Translations under genes and position numbers: made by a program
The notes under the pieces: model-generated
The model's database searches: none
Told to the model about the DNA's origin: nothing
Seen by the model: the letters and a program-made list of their open reading frames with translations, nothing else
Part shown: piece after piece, positions 24,379-33,523 of the stretch
Position numbering within the stretch: the first letter of the stretch is position 1
Layout of the letters: every line of letters starts with the position of its first letter
Origin: JANOMH01 sp031422295
Lineage (GTDB): Bacteria > Pseudomonadota > Alphaproteobacteria > Rhodobacterales > Rhodobacteraceae
DNA: 64,000 bases
Assembly (NCBI GenBank): GCA_031422295.1
Contig: JANOQM010000099.1
Location: 62,001-126,000, forward strand
Reading direction: 5' to 3'

Positions 24379-25223
24379 TGTTTCCGCGTCCGGTTGCACA
24401 ACGATCCCCTGCTGCCCGGGCCATGTATAACGTGGCCCTGCCCATTGCCCTGATCTTGTGGTTGTTCCCGCTGCTAGGTGTGGCGCTGACCTCGGTCCGG
24501 CCCGCATCCGACCTGGCGGTCGGCAACTATTTTGGCATGCCCTCGTCCATCGCGTTCTCGAACTATGTCGAGATTTTCACCGAATCGCCCATTGGGCGCT
24601 ATATCTTCAACTCGTTCAAAGTGACGATCCCCACGGTGATCTTTACCGTGGCCCTGTCCTGCATGACTGGGTTTGCACTAGGCGTGTATAAATTCCGCGG
24701 CAATGTGTTGGTGTTTTTCCTGTTCGTTGCGGGCAACTTTGTGCCCTTTCAGATCCTGATGATCCCGGTCCGCGACCTGACCCAACAGGCCAATCTGATC
24801 AATACCACCGCCGGGCTGGCGCTGTTCCACATCGCGTTTCAGACCGGGTTCTGCACCCTGTTCATGCGCAATTTCATCAGTTCCCTGCCGCGCGAACTGA
24901 TCGAGGCGGCGCGGGTCGAAGGCGTCGCAGAATGGCAGATTTTCTGGTACATCGTGCTGCCCCTGATGCGGCCCGCCATTGCCGCCCTGTCGGTGCTGGT
25001 GTTCACCTTTATCTGGAACGACTTTTTCTGGGCCACGGTGCTGACCACCAGCGCCGCCACTCAGCCGGTCACGGCGGGGCTGTCATCGCTGAACGGGCAA
25101 TGGATCGCGGCCTGGCATCTGGTGTCGGCGGGGTCCATCGTGGCCGCCCTGCCGCCGGTGGCGATGTTCTTTCTGATGCAAAAGCACTTCATTGCCGGAC
25201 TGACCATGGGGGCGGTAAAGTAA
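24378..25223 (+). CDS. Sugar ABC transporter permease, MalG-type
   Basis: A 281-residue inner-membrane permease with about six transmembrane helices and the EAA loop (RELIEAARVEGVAEWQIFWY). It is the second half of the CUT1 channel. It is followed by a dispersed repeat and then the galactose catabolic genes on the same strand, so uptake and catabolism are probably one transcription unit. Confidence 0.85.
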   Translation: MFPRPVAQRSPAARAMYNVALPIALILWLFPLLGVALTSVRPASDLAVGNYFGMPSSIAFSNYVEIFTESPIGRYIFNSFKVTIPTVIFTVALSCMTGFALGVYKFRGNVLVFFLFVAGNFVPFQILMIPVRDLTQQANLINTTAGLALFHIAFQTGFCTLFMRNFISSLPRELIEAARVEGVAEWQIFWYIVLPLMRPAIAALSVLVFTFIWNDFFWATVLTTSAATQPVTAGLSSLNGQWIAAWHLVSAGSIVAALPPVAMFFLMQKHFIAGLTMGAVK

Positions 25224-25275
25224 GCTGCCCGCAGGTCGCCTTTCCACACCTTTCACAAAAGAGTGCACATTGATG

Positions 25276-25310
25276 TTTTCGGAGTTGCCCAAATACCTCC
25301 GCCGGAGGCT
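25276..25310 (+). repeat. Dispersed intergenic repeat with CCTCCG/CGGAGG dyad
   Basis: It shares TTTTCGGAGTTGCCCAAATACC with the copy at 14203 and ends in CCTCCGCCGGAGGCT, which matches the core of the 18252/31424/31578 repeat family. It separates the transport and catabolic parts of the galactose operon. Confidence 0.65.
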
Positions 25311-25340
25311 CGTGCCGATCAGCCCGGGATCGGCCTTGCC

Positions 25341-26108
25341 ATGTTGAAAACCGCCACATTCCACGACATCAAAAACCAGTCGGTATTCATCACCGGCGGC
25401 GGCAATGGTATCGGCGCGGCCCTGACCGAAGGGTTTGTTGAACAGGGCGCGCGGGTGGCCTTTGTCGGGCGCAAGGATGCGACTGGATTTGCCGGTGAAA
25501 TAGCCGATAAATATGGTCTTAAGCCGCTGTATATTCCCTGTGACATCACCGATATTCCGGCCTTGCACCGGGCCATGGATCAGGCGGCCGCAGCCCATGG
25601 TCCGATCACCACGCTGGTCAACAATGCAGCCAATGATACCCGCTATGCCGCACAAGACGTGACCGAGGCCATCTGGGACGACATGCAGGCGGTCAACCTC
25701 AAGGCGTATTTTTTTGCCTGCCAAAAGGTCGCCCCGATGATGAAGGCCACAGGCGGCAGTATCATCAACTTTACCTCGATCAGCTACATGATGGGCATCG
25801 CCAATCTGTCGACCTATATTTCGGCCAATGCGGGCATCATGGGGCTGACCCGGTCACTCGCGCGCGAATGGGGCGGTGATGCGATCCGGGTCAACGCGCT
25901 GGCCCCCGGTTGGGTGCTGACACAGCGCCAGCTGGACCTGTGGGCAGACCCTGCTTCGCTGGCAGCTTTTCTGGAAAAACAATGCCTGCGCGACCATATC
26001 GCTCCAGTTGACATCCTCGGCGGGGTTCTGTTTTTGGCCTCGAACCTGTCGCGGATGATGACGGGCCAGACGCTGGTGATTGACGCGGGCGTAGTAGGGA
26101 CCGGCTGA
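25341..26108 (+). CDS. SDR-family oxidoreductase, possible galactose dehydrogenase; catalytic lysine replaced
   Basis: A 255-residue short-chain dehydrogenase fold with NAD(P)-binding TGGGNGIG and the NNAAND segment, and the conserved NALAPGW after the active site. The expected YxxxK motif reads Y159-ISA-N163, so the usual active-site lysine is asparagine. In the operon its expected job is oxidation of D-galactose (or a related sugar) to the lactone, the first step before the SMP-30 lactonase. The changed residue makes activity uncertain. It overlaps dgoK (ATGA-like junction). Confidence 0.7.
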   Translation: MLKTATFHDIKNQSVFITGGGNGIGAALTEGFVEQGARVAFVGRKDATGFAGEIADKYGLKPLYIPCDITDIPALHRAMDQAAAAHGPITTLVNNAANDTRYAAQDVTEAIWDDMQAVNLKAYFFACQKVAPMMKATGGSIINFTSISYMMGIANLSTYISANAGIMGLTRSLAREWGGDAIRVNALAPGWVLTQRQLDLWADPASLAAFLEKQCLRDHIAPVDILGGVLFLASNLSRMMTGQTLVIDAGVVGTG

Positions 26109-27016
26109 TGGATGGCACGACACTGACAGCCGACTGGGTGGCGCTGGATTGGGGCACCACAAACCTGCGGGCCTGGGCGATGGACCGGAACGGCGGGATT
26201 CTGGCCCAGGCAATATCTGACAATGGCATGGGAAAACTGACCCGTGACGGGTATGAACCAGCGTTGATTGCCCTGATCGGCGGCTGGGTCAATGGCCCGA
26301 TGACTGCCGTGGCCTGCGGCATGGTCGGATCGCGCCAGGGCTGGGTCGAGGCCCCCTATGCCCGCACCCCCTGCCCGCCTACGCCCGCAAACTTTGTCAC
26401 CGCGCCGACCCGAACCCCCGGCCTGACGGTCCACGTCATCCCCGGCATCCGGCAGGATGACCCCGCCGATGTGATGCGCGGCGAGGAAACCCAGATCGCC
26501 GGATTTCTGGCGCTGAACCCCGGCTGGGACGGCGTGTTGTGCCTGCCCGGCACCCATACCAAATGGGTGCATGTCAGTGCTGGCGAAGTGATCAGTTTTC
26601 AGACCGTGATGACGGGCGAATTATTTGCCATGATCGGCACCCAGACCGTTCTACGCCATTCGGTCGCGGCGGAGGGCTGGGATGACGCCGCATTCCTGAC
26701 CGCTCTGGCCGACAGCTTTGCCCGGCCCGAACGGCTGGCGGGGCGGTTTTTTTCATTGCGTGCCGAACATCTGCTGCACGGTCTTGACGGTGCAGCCGCC
26801 CGGTCGCGCCTGTCCGGCCTGTTGATCGGGGCGGAACTGGCCGCGACCAAACCCTATTGGCTGGGCCAGAACATTGCCGTGATCGGTGCGGGCGCAGTGT
26901 CCCGACTATACGTGCAGGCACTGGCCACAGTTTCGGCCCCCGCTGTGCTGGTCGACGGGCAAACTGTCACTCTGGCGGGACTGACCGCCGCTTACCGCAA
27001 AATTGCAGGAGCGTGA
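26108..27016 (+). CDS. dgoK: 2-dehydro-3-deoxygalactonokinase
   Basis: A 302-residue DgoK-family kinase that phosphorylates 2-keto-3-deoxy-D-galactonate with ATP. Recognisable features are VALDWGTTNLRAWAMD at the N-terminus, CGMVGSRQGWVEAPY, RGEETQIAGFL, and LCLPGTHTKWVH. It is immediately followed by the aldolase gene acting on its product, the usual pairing in De Ley-Doudoroff galactose breakdown. Confidence 0.9.
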   Translation: MDGTTLTADWVALDWGTTNLRAWAMDRNGGILAQAISDNGMGKLTRDGYEPALIALIGGWVNGPMTAVACGMVGSRQGWVEAPYARTPCPPTPANFVTAPTRTPGLTVHVIPGIRQDDPADVMRGEETQIAGFLALNPGWDGVLCLPGTHTKWVHVSAGEVISFQTVMTGELFAMIGTQTVLRHSVAAEGWDDAAFLTALADSFARPERLAGRFFSLRAEHLLHGLDGAAARSRLSGLLIGAELAATKPYWLGQNIAVIGAGAVSRLYVQALATVSAPAVLVDGQTVTLAGLTAAYRKIAGA

Positions 27017-27017
27017 C

Positions 27018-27623
27018 ATGACCCGCAATCTGATCGCCATCCTGCGCGGGATTACCACCGCCGAAGCCGTGCCCGTGGCCGCCGCGCTGATAGATGCCGG
27101 GATCACCAGCATCGAGGTGCCGCTGAATTCGCCCACGCCCTTTGCCAGCATTGCCGCCATGGTGGCCGCCCACGGCGCGCAGGCGCTGATCGGGGCCGGC
27201 ACGGTTTTGTCGCCCGAAGATGTGGGCCGGGTCCAGCAGGCGGGCGGCAGACTGATCGTATCACCCAACTGCGACCCCCGGGTGATCGTCGCCACCAAAA
27301 TGGCCAATATGCAAAGCTGGCCGGGGGTGATGACGCCCACCGAATGCTTTGCCGCGCTGAAAAACGGCGCTGATGGGCTGAAAATATTCCCCGCCAGCCT
27401 GATGGGCACCGAAGGTTTGCGCGCGATCCGCGCCGTCCTACCCCCCGGCACGCAGGTTTACGCGGTGGGTGGCGCGGGCCCAGACAATTTCAGGGATTGG
27501 ATCAAGGCCAGCGCCAATGGCTTTGGCATCGGCAGCGCCTTGTATAAACCGGGCCTGTCTGTGGCTGACATCACCGCGCGCGCCCGTGATATGGTGGCCG
27601 CCTATGACGAGGCAGTCCGGTGA
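27018..27623 (+). CDS. dgoA: 2-dehydro-3-deoxy-6-phosphogalactonate aldolase
   Basis: A 201-residue KDPG/KDPGal-type class I aldolase that yields pyruvate and glyceraldehyde 3-phosphate. The Schiff-base lysine is expected in GLKIFPASLMG, with GAGTVLS and the phosphate-binding VGGAGPDNF nearby. The start MTRNLIAILRG follows GGAG and lies 1 bp after dgoK. Pairing with dgoK makes the galactonate rather than gluconate branch likely. Confidence 0.88.
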   Translation: MTRNLIAILRGITTAEAVPVAAALIDAGITSIEVPLNSPTPFASIAAMVAAHGAQALIGAGTVLSPEDVGRVQQAGGRLIVSPNCDPRVIVATKMANMQSWPGVMTPTECFAALKNGADGLKIFPASLMGTEGLRAIRAVLPPGTQVYAVGGAGPDNFRDWIKASANGFGIGSALYKPGLSVADITARARDMVAAYDEAVR

Positions 27624-28462
27624 TCTACGACGCCACGATCTGCCTGCTGGGTGAAGGGCCGCTATGGCATCCGGAACGCAAGCAACTCTTTTGGTTCGAT
27701 ATTCTGGGCCGGACCCTACATACCAAGGGCCAGCATTGGGCCTTTGCCAACTATGTCTCTGCCGCCGGATGGGTTGATCATGACAAGCTGCTGATGGCAT
27801 CCAGCACCGCCTTGTCACTGTTCAACCTGACCACCGGCAGAACTGAGGATATTACCCCGCTTGAGGCAGACGACCCGGTCACCCGGTCCAATGATGGCCG
27901 GGCCGATCCGTTTGGCGGGTTCTGGATCGGCACCATGGGCGTGCAGCAAGAAGCCAACGCAGGGGCGATCTGGCGCTACTACAAAGGTGAATTGCGCAAA
28001 CTTTACAGCGGCATAACAGTCAGCAACGCAATCTGCTTTGGCCCCGACGGGACCACCGCCTATTACACCGATACCGCGACCCAAATGATCATGCGGCAAC
28101 GCCTGGATACCCGCGATGGATGGCCCACGGGCGACCCGCAAATCCATATCGACCTGCGTGGCACACCGTTTTATCCCGATGGGGCCGTGGTCGATGCGGC
28201 GGGCAACCTGTGGAACGCGCAATGGGGATCAGCCCGGGTGGCCACCTATGATCCGACCGGCGCGTTCATATCGCCGATCGGTTTTGCAGCCAGCCAGACC
28301 ACTTGCCCGGCCTTTGGTGGGGCGGACCTGAAACAATTGTTCTGCACATCGGCGACGGTCGGTCTGTCGCCGCAGCATATCGCGGCACATCCGGCCAGCG
28401 GACAGACTTTTTGTGTGGATACGGCCGCCACCGGCCAACCTGAACACCGGGTCATTTTGTAA
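27620..28462 (+). CDS. SMP-30/gluconolactonase-family lactonase, likely galactonolactonase
   Basis: A 280-residue six-bladed propeller of the SMP-30/Gnl/LRE type, with the metal-binding glutamate in LLGEGPLWHP, the SND segment, and PDGAVVDAAGNLWNAQWG. It hydrolyses sugar lactones to aldonates, here probably D-galactono-lactone. It starts with GTG in a GTGA overlap with the aldolase gene. A second, different SMP-30 protein is at 52768. Confidence 0.82.
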   Translation: MIYDATICLLGEGPLWHPERKQLFWFDILGRTLHTKGQHWAFANYVSAAGWVDHDKLLMASSTALSLFNLTTGRTEDITPLEADDPVTRSNDGRADPFGGFWIGTMGVQQEANAGAIWRYYKGELRKLYSGITVSNAICFGPDGTTAYYTDTATQMIMRQRLDTRDGWPTGDPQIHIDLRGTPFYPDGAVVDAAGNLWNAQWGSARVATYDPTGAFISPIGFAASQTTCPAFGGADLKQLFCTSATVGLSPQHIAAHPASGQTFCVDTAATGQPEHRVIL

Positions 28463-28538
28463 ACTTGCGGTTTCCTCTTGGCCTGATTTCGCTTATCCCG
28501 AACGCCGACAGCCGCCCTGCGCCCAAAGGATTCCATTG

Positions 28539-30443
28539 ATGAAACGCACACTTGGCGTTTGCTACTACCCTGAACACTGGGCCGAGGGGCAATGGGCCGT
28601 TGACGCCGCCCGGATGGTCGACACCGGCCTGTCCTGGGTCCGGATCGGCGAATTCGCCTGGAGCCGGATGGAACCGAAACCGGGTCAGCTGGACCTGGGC
28701 TGGCTGGACCGGGCGATTGATACGCTGGGCGCTGCGGGCCTGAAAATCATCCTTGGCACGCCCACCGCGACCCCGCCGAAATGGATGGTTCAAAAACATC
28801 CCGACATGCTGCCGGTCGGCGCGGACGGTGTTGTGCGCGGTTTCGGATCGCGGCGGCACTATTGCTTTTCGCATCTGGGCTACCGCGAGGAATCGCGGCG
28901 CATCACCCGGATATTGGCAGAACGTTATGGTGCCAATCCGCATATTGCCGCCTGGCAGACTGACAATGAATACGCCTGCCACGATACGGTGCGCAGCTAT
29001 TCCAGCGCTGCCTTGACCGGGTTCCAGAACTGGCTGGCGCAGAAATACCAATCGCCCGATGTGCTGAACCGGGCCTGGGGCAATGTGTTCTGGTCGATGG
29101 ACTATGATGACTTTGACCAGATCGGCCTGCCCAACCTGACCGTGACTGAACCCAACCACCCGCATCAGCTGGATTTCAAACGCTACAGTTCTGATCAGGT
29201 CGTGGCGTTCAACCGCATCCAGACCAATGAAATTCGCAAATATACCGCCGCGCCGATCATCCACAATTACATGGGCCGGATCACCGATTTTGACCATTAC
29301 AAAGTCGGCGCTGACCTAGATATCGCCAGTTGGGACAGCTATCCGCTGGGGTTTCTGTCTGACCGGCTTGAGGTGGCGGATGCGTTCAAACTGGCGTTTC
29401 TGAAGCAGGGTCATCCGGATAATCAGGCATTTCACCATGATCTTTACCGGGCAGTCGGTCGGGGCCGCTGGTGGATCATGGAACAGCAGCCCGGCCCAGT
29501 AAACTGGGCCCCTTGGAACCCCGCCCCTTTGCCCGGCATGGCCCGGCTATGGGCATGGGAGGCGTTCGCGCATGGGGCCGAAACCGTGACCTATTTCCGC
29601 TGGCGGCAGGCCCCGTTCGCGCAGGAACAGATGCACGCGGGCCTGCTGCGGCCCGACAGCGCAGCAGCCCCCGCACTGGCCGAAGCGGCGCAAGTCGCGC
29701 GCGAGATCGAGGCGATGCCCGAGGTCGGGACTGCGCGGGCCCAAGTCGCACTGGTGTTCGACTATGAATCCGCCTGGGCCTGGGAGGTGCAGCCGCAGGG
29801 CCGCGATTTTGATATGTTCCGGCTGGCTTTTGCGGCCTACCGGGCGTTACGCCGGGCCGGGCTGTCAATCGACATCCTGCCGCCCGATTGTGCGGACCTT
29901 AGTCAGTATAAACTGGTGCTAGCGCCCGGCCTGATGACGCTGTCCGCGCCGTTGCGCAAGGCACTTGCCACTTTTCAAGGGACAGCCCTGATCGGCCCGC
30001 GGACCGATACCAAAACCGTCGATCTGGCAATTCCTGTTCCGCTTGGGCCGCAAATCCCCGGGCTGGATGTCAGCGTCATCTTGACCGAAAGTTTGCCTCC
30101 GATTGCGGATGTCCCGCTGGCCGGGGGTGGGCGGTTTTTGCATTGGTTTGAACATCTGGAAGGTGCTGCGCCGGTGTTGCGCCAAACGTCAGACGGCAAA
30201 ACAGCACTGATGGGCACCGACACATTGCGCTATCTGGCGGGCTGGCCGGATGATGACACGTTCTTTGCGCTGATCTGCGATTTATGCGCTGAACGGGGCG
30301 TGCCAACCCTTGATCTGCCCGACGGTCTGCGCATCCGTGATACCGCCACGCACCGCTTTGTGCTGAACTATGCCGCCCATCCGCAGGATTGGAACGGCAC
30401 TGCGATCCCTGCGGCAGGCGTGTATTGGGAGCCTTTGGTATGA
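28539..30443 (+). CDS. Beta-galactosidase, glycoside hydrolase family 42
   Basis: A 634-residue GH42 enzyme without a signal peptide, so cytoplasmic. Acid/base glutamate E144 lies in WQTDNEYACH; nucleophile E363 in FRWRQAPFAQEQMHAGLL. The start MKRTLGVCYYPEHWAEG is preceded by AAAGGA. It would release galactose from imported beta-galactosides, linking the transporter to the galactose dehydrogenase, lactonase and dgo genes. It overlaps galM by 4 bp. The trimerisation and C-terminal beta domains typical of GH42 appear complete by length. Confidence 0.9.
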   Translation: MKRTLGVCYYPEHWAEGQWAVDAARMVDTGLSWVRIGEFAWSRMEPKPGQLDLGWLDRAIDTLGAAGLKIILGTPTATPPKWMVQKHPDMLPVGADGVVRGFGSRRHYCFSHLGYREESRRITRILAERYGANPHIAAWQTDNEYACHDTVRSYSSAALTGFQNWLAQKYQSPDVLNRAWGNVFWSMDYDDFDQIGLPNLTVTEPNHPHQLDFKRYSSDQVVAFNRIQTNEIRKYTAAPIIHNYMGRITDFDHYKVGADLDIASWDSYPLGFLSDRLEVADAFKLAFLKQGHPDNQAFHHDLYRAVGRGRWWIMEQQPGPVNWAPWNPAPLPGMARLWAWEAFAHGAETVTYFRWRQAPFAQEQMHAGLLRPDSAAAPALAEAAQVAREIEAMPEVGTARAQVALVFDYESAWAWEVQPQGRDFDMFRLAFAAYRALRRAGLSIDILPPDCADLSQYKLVLAPGLMTLSAPLRKALATFQGTALIGPRTDTKTVDLAIPVPLGPQIPGLDVSVILTESLPPIADVPLAGGGRFLHWFEHLEGAAPVLRQTSDGKTALMGTDTLRYLAGWPDDDTFFALICDLCAERGVPTLDLPDGLRIRDTATHRFVLNYAAHPQDWNGTAIPAAGVYWEPLV

Positions 30444-31414
30444 CCCCGTTTGGCACCACGGCTGATGGGCGCGAGGTCCATAGCGTCACACTTCGCGCAG
30501 GTGACTTGCGCGTGACCTTGATTACCTGGGGGGCTGTGCTGCAGGATGTCAGACTGGCGAACGTGCCGTATAGCCTGACCCAAGGGTCTGATAACATTGC
30601 AGACTATGAAGGGGCCATGCGCTATCACGGGTCATTGATCGGGCCGGTCGTGAACCGGATCACTGATGGATATGCGATGATCGGTGGGCAGCGGTGTGAG
30701 TTTGAAAAGAACCTGAAGGACCAGCATCTGATCCATTGTGGCGCAGTGGGCACGCATCTGAAGGTGTGGGAGGTGCAGGATCACGGCCCAACCCACGTCA
30801 CTTTCAGCGTTCAGCTGCCTGACGGCGAAGGCGGCTTTCCGGGCAACCGGCAGGTCACAGCGCGGTTCGACATTGCCGCCCCTGCCACCCTTCGGTTGAC
30901 GATGACTGGTACGACTGACGCTGATACGATCATGAATTTTGCCAATCACAGCTATTGGAACCTTGACGGATCCGAGGTGTGGGATGGTCATCACATTCGT
31001 GTCGCTGCAGATCGGATGCTGCCCGCTGACGCGGATTATATCCCGACAGGGCAGATCATGCCCGTGGCAGGCACAGCATTCGACTTGCGTCAGGGCCGCG
31101 CGATCGCAGTCGGCGACCCGTTGCTTGACAATTGCTTTTGTGTGTCTGATACCCGGCAACCCTTGCGGGATGTGTTGTGGCTGACTGGGAAAAGCGGGGT
31201 CAGGATGACCATTGCAACAACCGAGGCAGGTATACACCTATATGACGGCCGCGACGCCATCCGCCCCGGCCATGGCCCGCATGAAGGACTGGCATTTGAG
31301 CCCGAATCCTGGCCCGATGCGACCACGCATGCAGGGTTTCCATCCATCGCAGTCGTGCCGGGACAGACCTATTCACAGGTCAGCGAATGGCGTTTTGAAA
31401 GATCGCTGGATTGA
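30440..31414 (+). CDS. galM: Aldose 1-epimerase
   Basis: A 324-residue galactose-mutarotase-fold protein that interconverts alpha and beta anomers. The family motifs NFANHSYWNLDG, with the catalytic histidine, and the late glutamate region in HEGLAFEPESWPDA are seen. It sits last in the operon, overlapping GH42 (ATGA). Mutarotation supplies the anomer used by galactose dehydrogenase. Confidence 0.87.
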   Translation: MTPFGTTADGREVHSVTLRAGDLRVTLITWGAVLQDVRLANVPYSLTQGSDNIADYEGAMRYHGSLIGPVVNRITDGYAMIGGQRCEFEKNLKDQHLIHCGAVGTHLKVWEVQDHGPTHVTFSVQLPDGEGGFPGNRQVTARFDIAAPATLRLTMTGTTDADTIMNFANHSYWNLDGSEVWDGHHIRVAADRMLPADADYIPTGQIMPVAGTAFDLRQGRAIAVGDPLLDNCFCVSDTRQPLRDVLWLTGKSGVRMTIATTEAGIHLYDGRDAIRPGHGPHEGLAFEPESWPDATTHAGFPSIAVVPGQTYSQVSEWRFERSLD

Positions 31415-31423
31415 ACTTTTGAT

Positions 31424-31610
31424 GCCTCCGGCGGGGATATTTTTCAAACCAAAGAAATCACAGAAAATTAACCAGAATCACCCATTCTGTCCGGGCGGAA
31501 CAGGCTGGGAAGCCGATGGCCGTAACCGGAGAAGTAGGCGCCCTGCCTTGAAATTCAGGGCAGGGCGTTGCTTTGTATTTCTTTGGTTTCTAAATATCCC
31601 CGCCGGAGGC
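31424..31610. repeat. Inverted pair of GCCTCCGGCGGGGATATTT repeats at a convergent gene junction
   Basis: A copy at 31424-31457 (GCCTCCGGCGGGGATATTT then AAACCAAAGAAA) faces an inverted copy at 31578-31610. Between them is a 120-bp spacer with a smaller dyad (GCCCTGCCTTGAA / TTCAGGGCAGGGC around 31539-31567). The right copy supplies the last codons and stop of puuD. The pair probably forms a bidirectional terminator for galM and puuD. Confidence 0.75.
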
Positions 31611-32840
31611 ATTTGAAGGTTTTGCTTCCTGCGCCGCACGAAACCACGCCACAATCTGTGCCCGTTCGGCAGGTTCGATATAGCTGACATTGGCGGGCGG
31701 CATGGCGTGCGTGACACCGGCCTGCAGGTAAATCTGGCGGGCATTGGCCGCGATTTGTTGTGGCGTTTCCAGCATCACCCCCTTGGGCGGCCATAATATG
31801 CCATCATAGGCCGGCTGGGCCGCGTGGCACATGGCGCAGCGACCCCTGACGATATCGGTGACAGCCGCGAACCCATCGGTTTGGGAATAATGCAATGCCG
31901 CACCTGTCAGCGCTATCTCCTCGGGTGGGTCCATCGGCGGCGATGACAGCCACGCGACGAGCAAGAACAGCACCACTGTCACCCCCCATGTCCAATGCGG
32001 GCGGCCCTTGCGGGCATGGACCGTGTTGAACCAGTGCCGGATTGTGACGCCCATGAGGAACACAAGCGCCGCGATGATCCAGTTGTATTCGCTCGCAAAG
32101 GCCAGCGGGTAATGATTGCTCAGCATCAGGAAAATCACTGGCAGCGTCAGGTAATTGTTATGCGTGCTGCGCTGTTTGGCGGTCTTGCCATATTTCGGGT
32201 CGGGTTTGCGCCCGGCAATCAGGTCGGCCACGACGATCCGCTGGTTCGGCATGATGATGAAAAACACATTGCCGGACATGATGGATGCGGTAAACGCCCC
32301 CAGATGCAACAGCGCGGCCCGGCCGGAGAACACTTGGGTGTAAAACCACGACATCCCCACTAAAATGATGAAAAGCCCCAGCATCAGCCGCGTGCTGTCA
32401 TCGCCAAACCGCGATTTGCAGATCAGGTCGTAGACCACCCAGCCGAATGCCAGTGACGCCAGCGAAATCCCGATACCCTGCCAGACCGGGATATCCAACA
32501 CGTTAGGATCAATCAGGAATAATTCGGCCCCAAGGTAGTACACCAGCACCAGCAGCGCAAACCCCGACAGCCATGTCCAGTAACTCTCCCATTTGAACCA
32601 GATCAGATCGCCGGGCATTTCCGACGGGGCCACCAGATATTTCTGCACATGGTAGAAACCCCCGCCATGCACCTGCCATTCCTCACCATCCGCGCCCGAT
32701 GCCGGCGCCCGGTCGCGGTGCAGCCCCAGATCGAGGGCGATGAAATAGAACGACGACCCGATCCACGCGATCCCGGTGATCACATGCACCCAGCGGACAG
32801 CGAATTCGAGCCAATGAAGAAGAATTGCCGCGTCATACAT
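31590..32840 (-). CDS. puuD: Urate hydroxylase PuuD with C-terminal cytochrome c domain
   Basis: A 416-residue membrane enzyme converting urate to 5-hydroxyisourate. About eight transmembrane helices fill residues 1-310 (family start WLEFAVRWVHVITGIAWIGS). A C-terminal cytochrome c domain has the haem motif CAMCH at 335-339 and the methionine ligand in HAMPPAN. Electrons should flow to the respiratory chain. The last residues, ASGGDI, and the stop are encoded by a dispersed repeat. Urate breakdown continues with genes on the other side of a small unknown ORF (uraH, puuE-uraD). Confidence 0.9.
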   Translation of the reverse strand: MYDAAILLHWLEFAVRWVHVITGIAWIGSSFYFIALDLGLHRDRAPASGADGEEWQVHGGGFYHVQKYLVAPSEMPGDLIWFKWESYWTWLSGFALLVLVYYLGAELFLIDPNVLDIPVWQGIGISLASLAFGWVVYDLICKSRFGDDSTRLMLGLFIILVGMSWFYTQVFSGRAALLHLGAFTASIMSGNVFFIIMPNQRIVVADLIAGRKPDPKYGKTAKQRSTHNNYLTLPVIFLMLSNHYPLAFASEYNWIIAALVFLMGVTIRHWFNTVHARKGRPHWTWGVTVVLFLLVAWLSSPPMDPPEEIALTGAALHYSQTDGFAAVTDIVRGRCAMCHAAQPAYDGILWPPKGVMLETPQQIAANARQIYLQAGVTHAMPPANVSYIEPAERAQIVAWFRAAQEAKPSNASGGDI

Positions 32841-32992
32841 CGTTGCACAGCGAAACGAGGATCAGGGCTGGGTTGCCGCAGGGACCGGACGACGGCGCGC
32901 CTTGGGCGGTTGGAAACGTGTCCGCTTGATCTTTTGTCCGATGCACGTAAAGGTATCCCTGTATTTTTTTGCCAATTTGTTGGAGTATCCAC

Positions 32993-33523
32993 ATGTCTTT
33001 TTTCTCGAAATTATTCGATCTGTTCAAGCCAAAGATCATTGCCGCAAACCCCGGTGTGGCCCGTTCGTCCCGCGCCGACCTTCATGCTGCAATCCTAGCA
33101 CTTAATTCCGAGGACAAGCCATGGGTCGTCACCCAAGGTGGGCCGGAAAAGGCAGACCTTGTCGCTGAATGGAAGATGACCGATCGCGAATGGGGCAATG
33201 TGTTTCGCGATGTAAAGATGAAGCAAACCGTGCAAATCCTGATAAAGTTCGATGACGCCGCAGGCGAGGTTCGCAGCGTCGATCTGACGCGGACTGTCAA
33301 GTCGGAATTCGGGCAGGGCGGCTTTTCTTACGACAACAAAACCAGCCGTGGCCAGTCGATGGTCATGCATTTCGGAGCAGGCGGCGGGACCGAGATGACC
33401 AACCCGGTCACCGGTGGCGTGGTCCGCTATTCGTTCGTGATCGACGAGGTGAAAAAACCATTGCAAGACGTGATCACTGCCCATGGCTGGGGCTGGCGCG
33501 GCCTGGTATCCGGGGTTTTGTGA
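32993..33523 (+). CDS. Protein of unknown function, divergent from puuD
   Basis: A 176-residue protein starting MSFFSKLFDLFKPK, preceded by GGAG. It has no clear signal peptide or membrane segment. I do not recognise a family. The sequence is hydrophilic with a probable mixed alpha/beta core (residues 60-175). It is divergent from puuD and its stop abuts the end of uraH, so it sits inside the urate cluster; whether it functions there is unknown. Confidence 0.6.
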   Translation: MSFFSKLFDLFKPKIIAANPGVARSSRADLHAAILALNSEDKPWVVTQGGPEKADLVAEWKMTDREWGNVFRDVKMKQTVQILIKFDDAAGEVRSVDLTRTVKSEFGQGGFSYDNKTSRGQSMVMHFGAGGGTEMTNPVTGGVVRYSFVIDEVKKPLQDVITAHGWGWRGLVSGVL

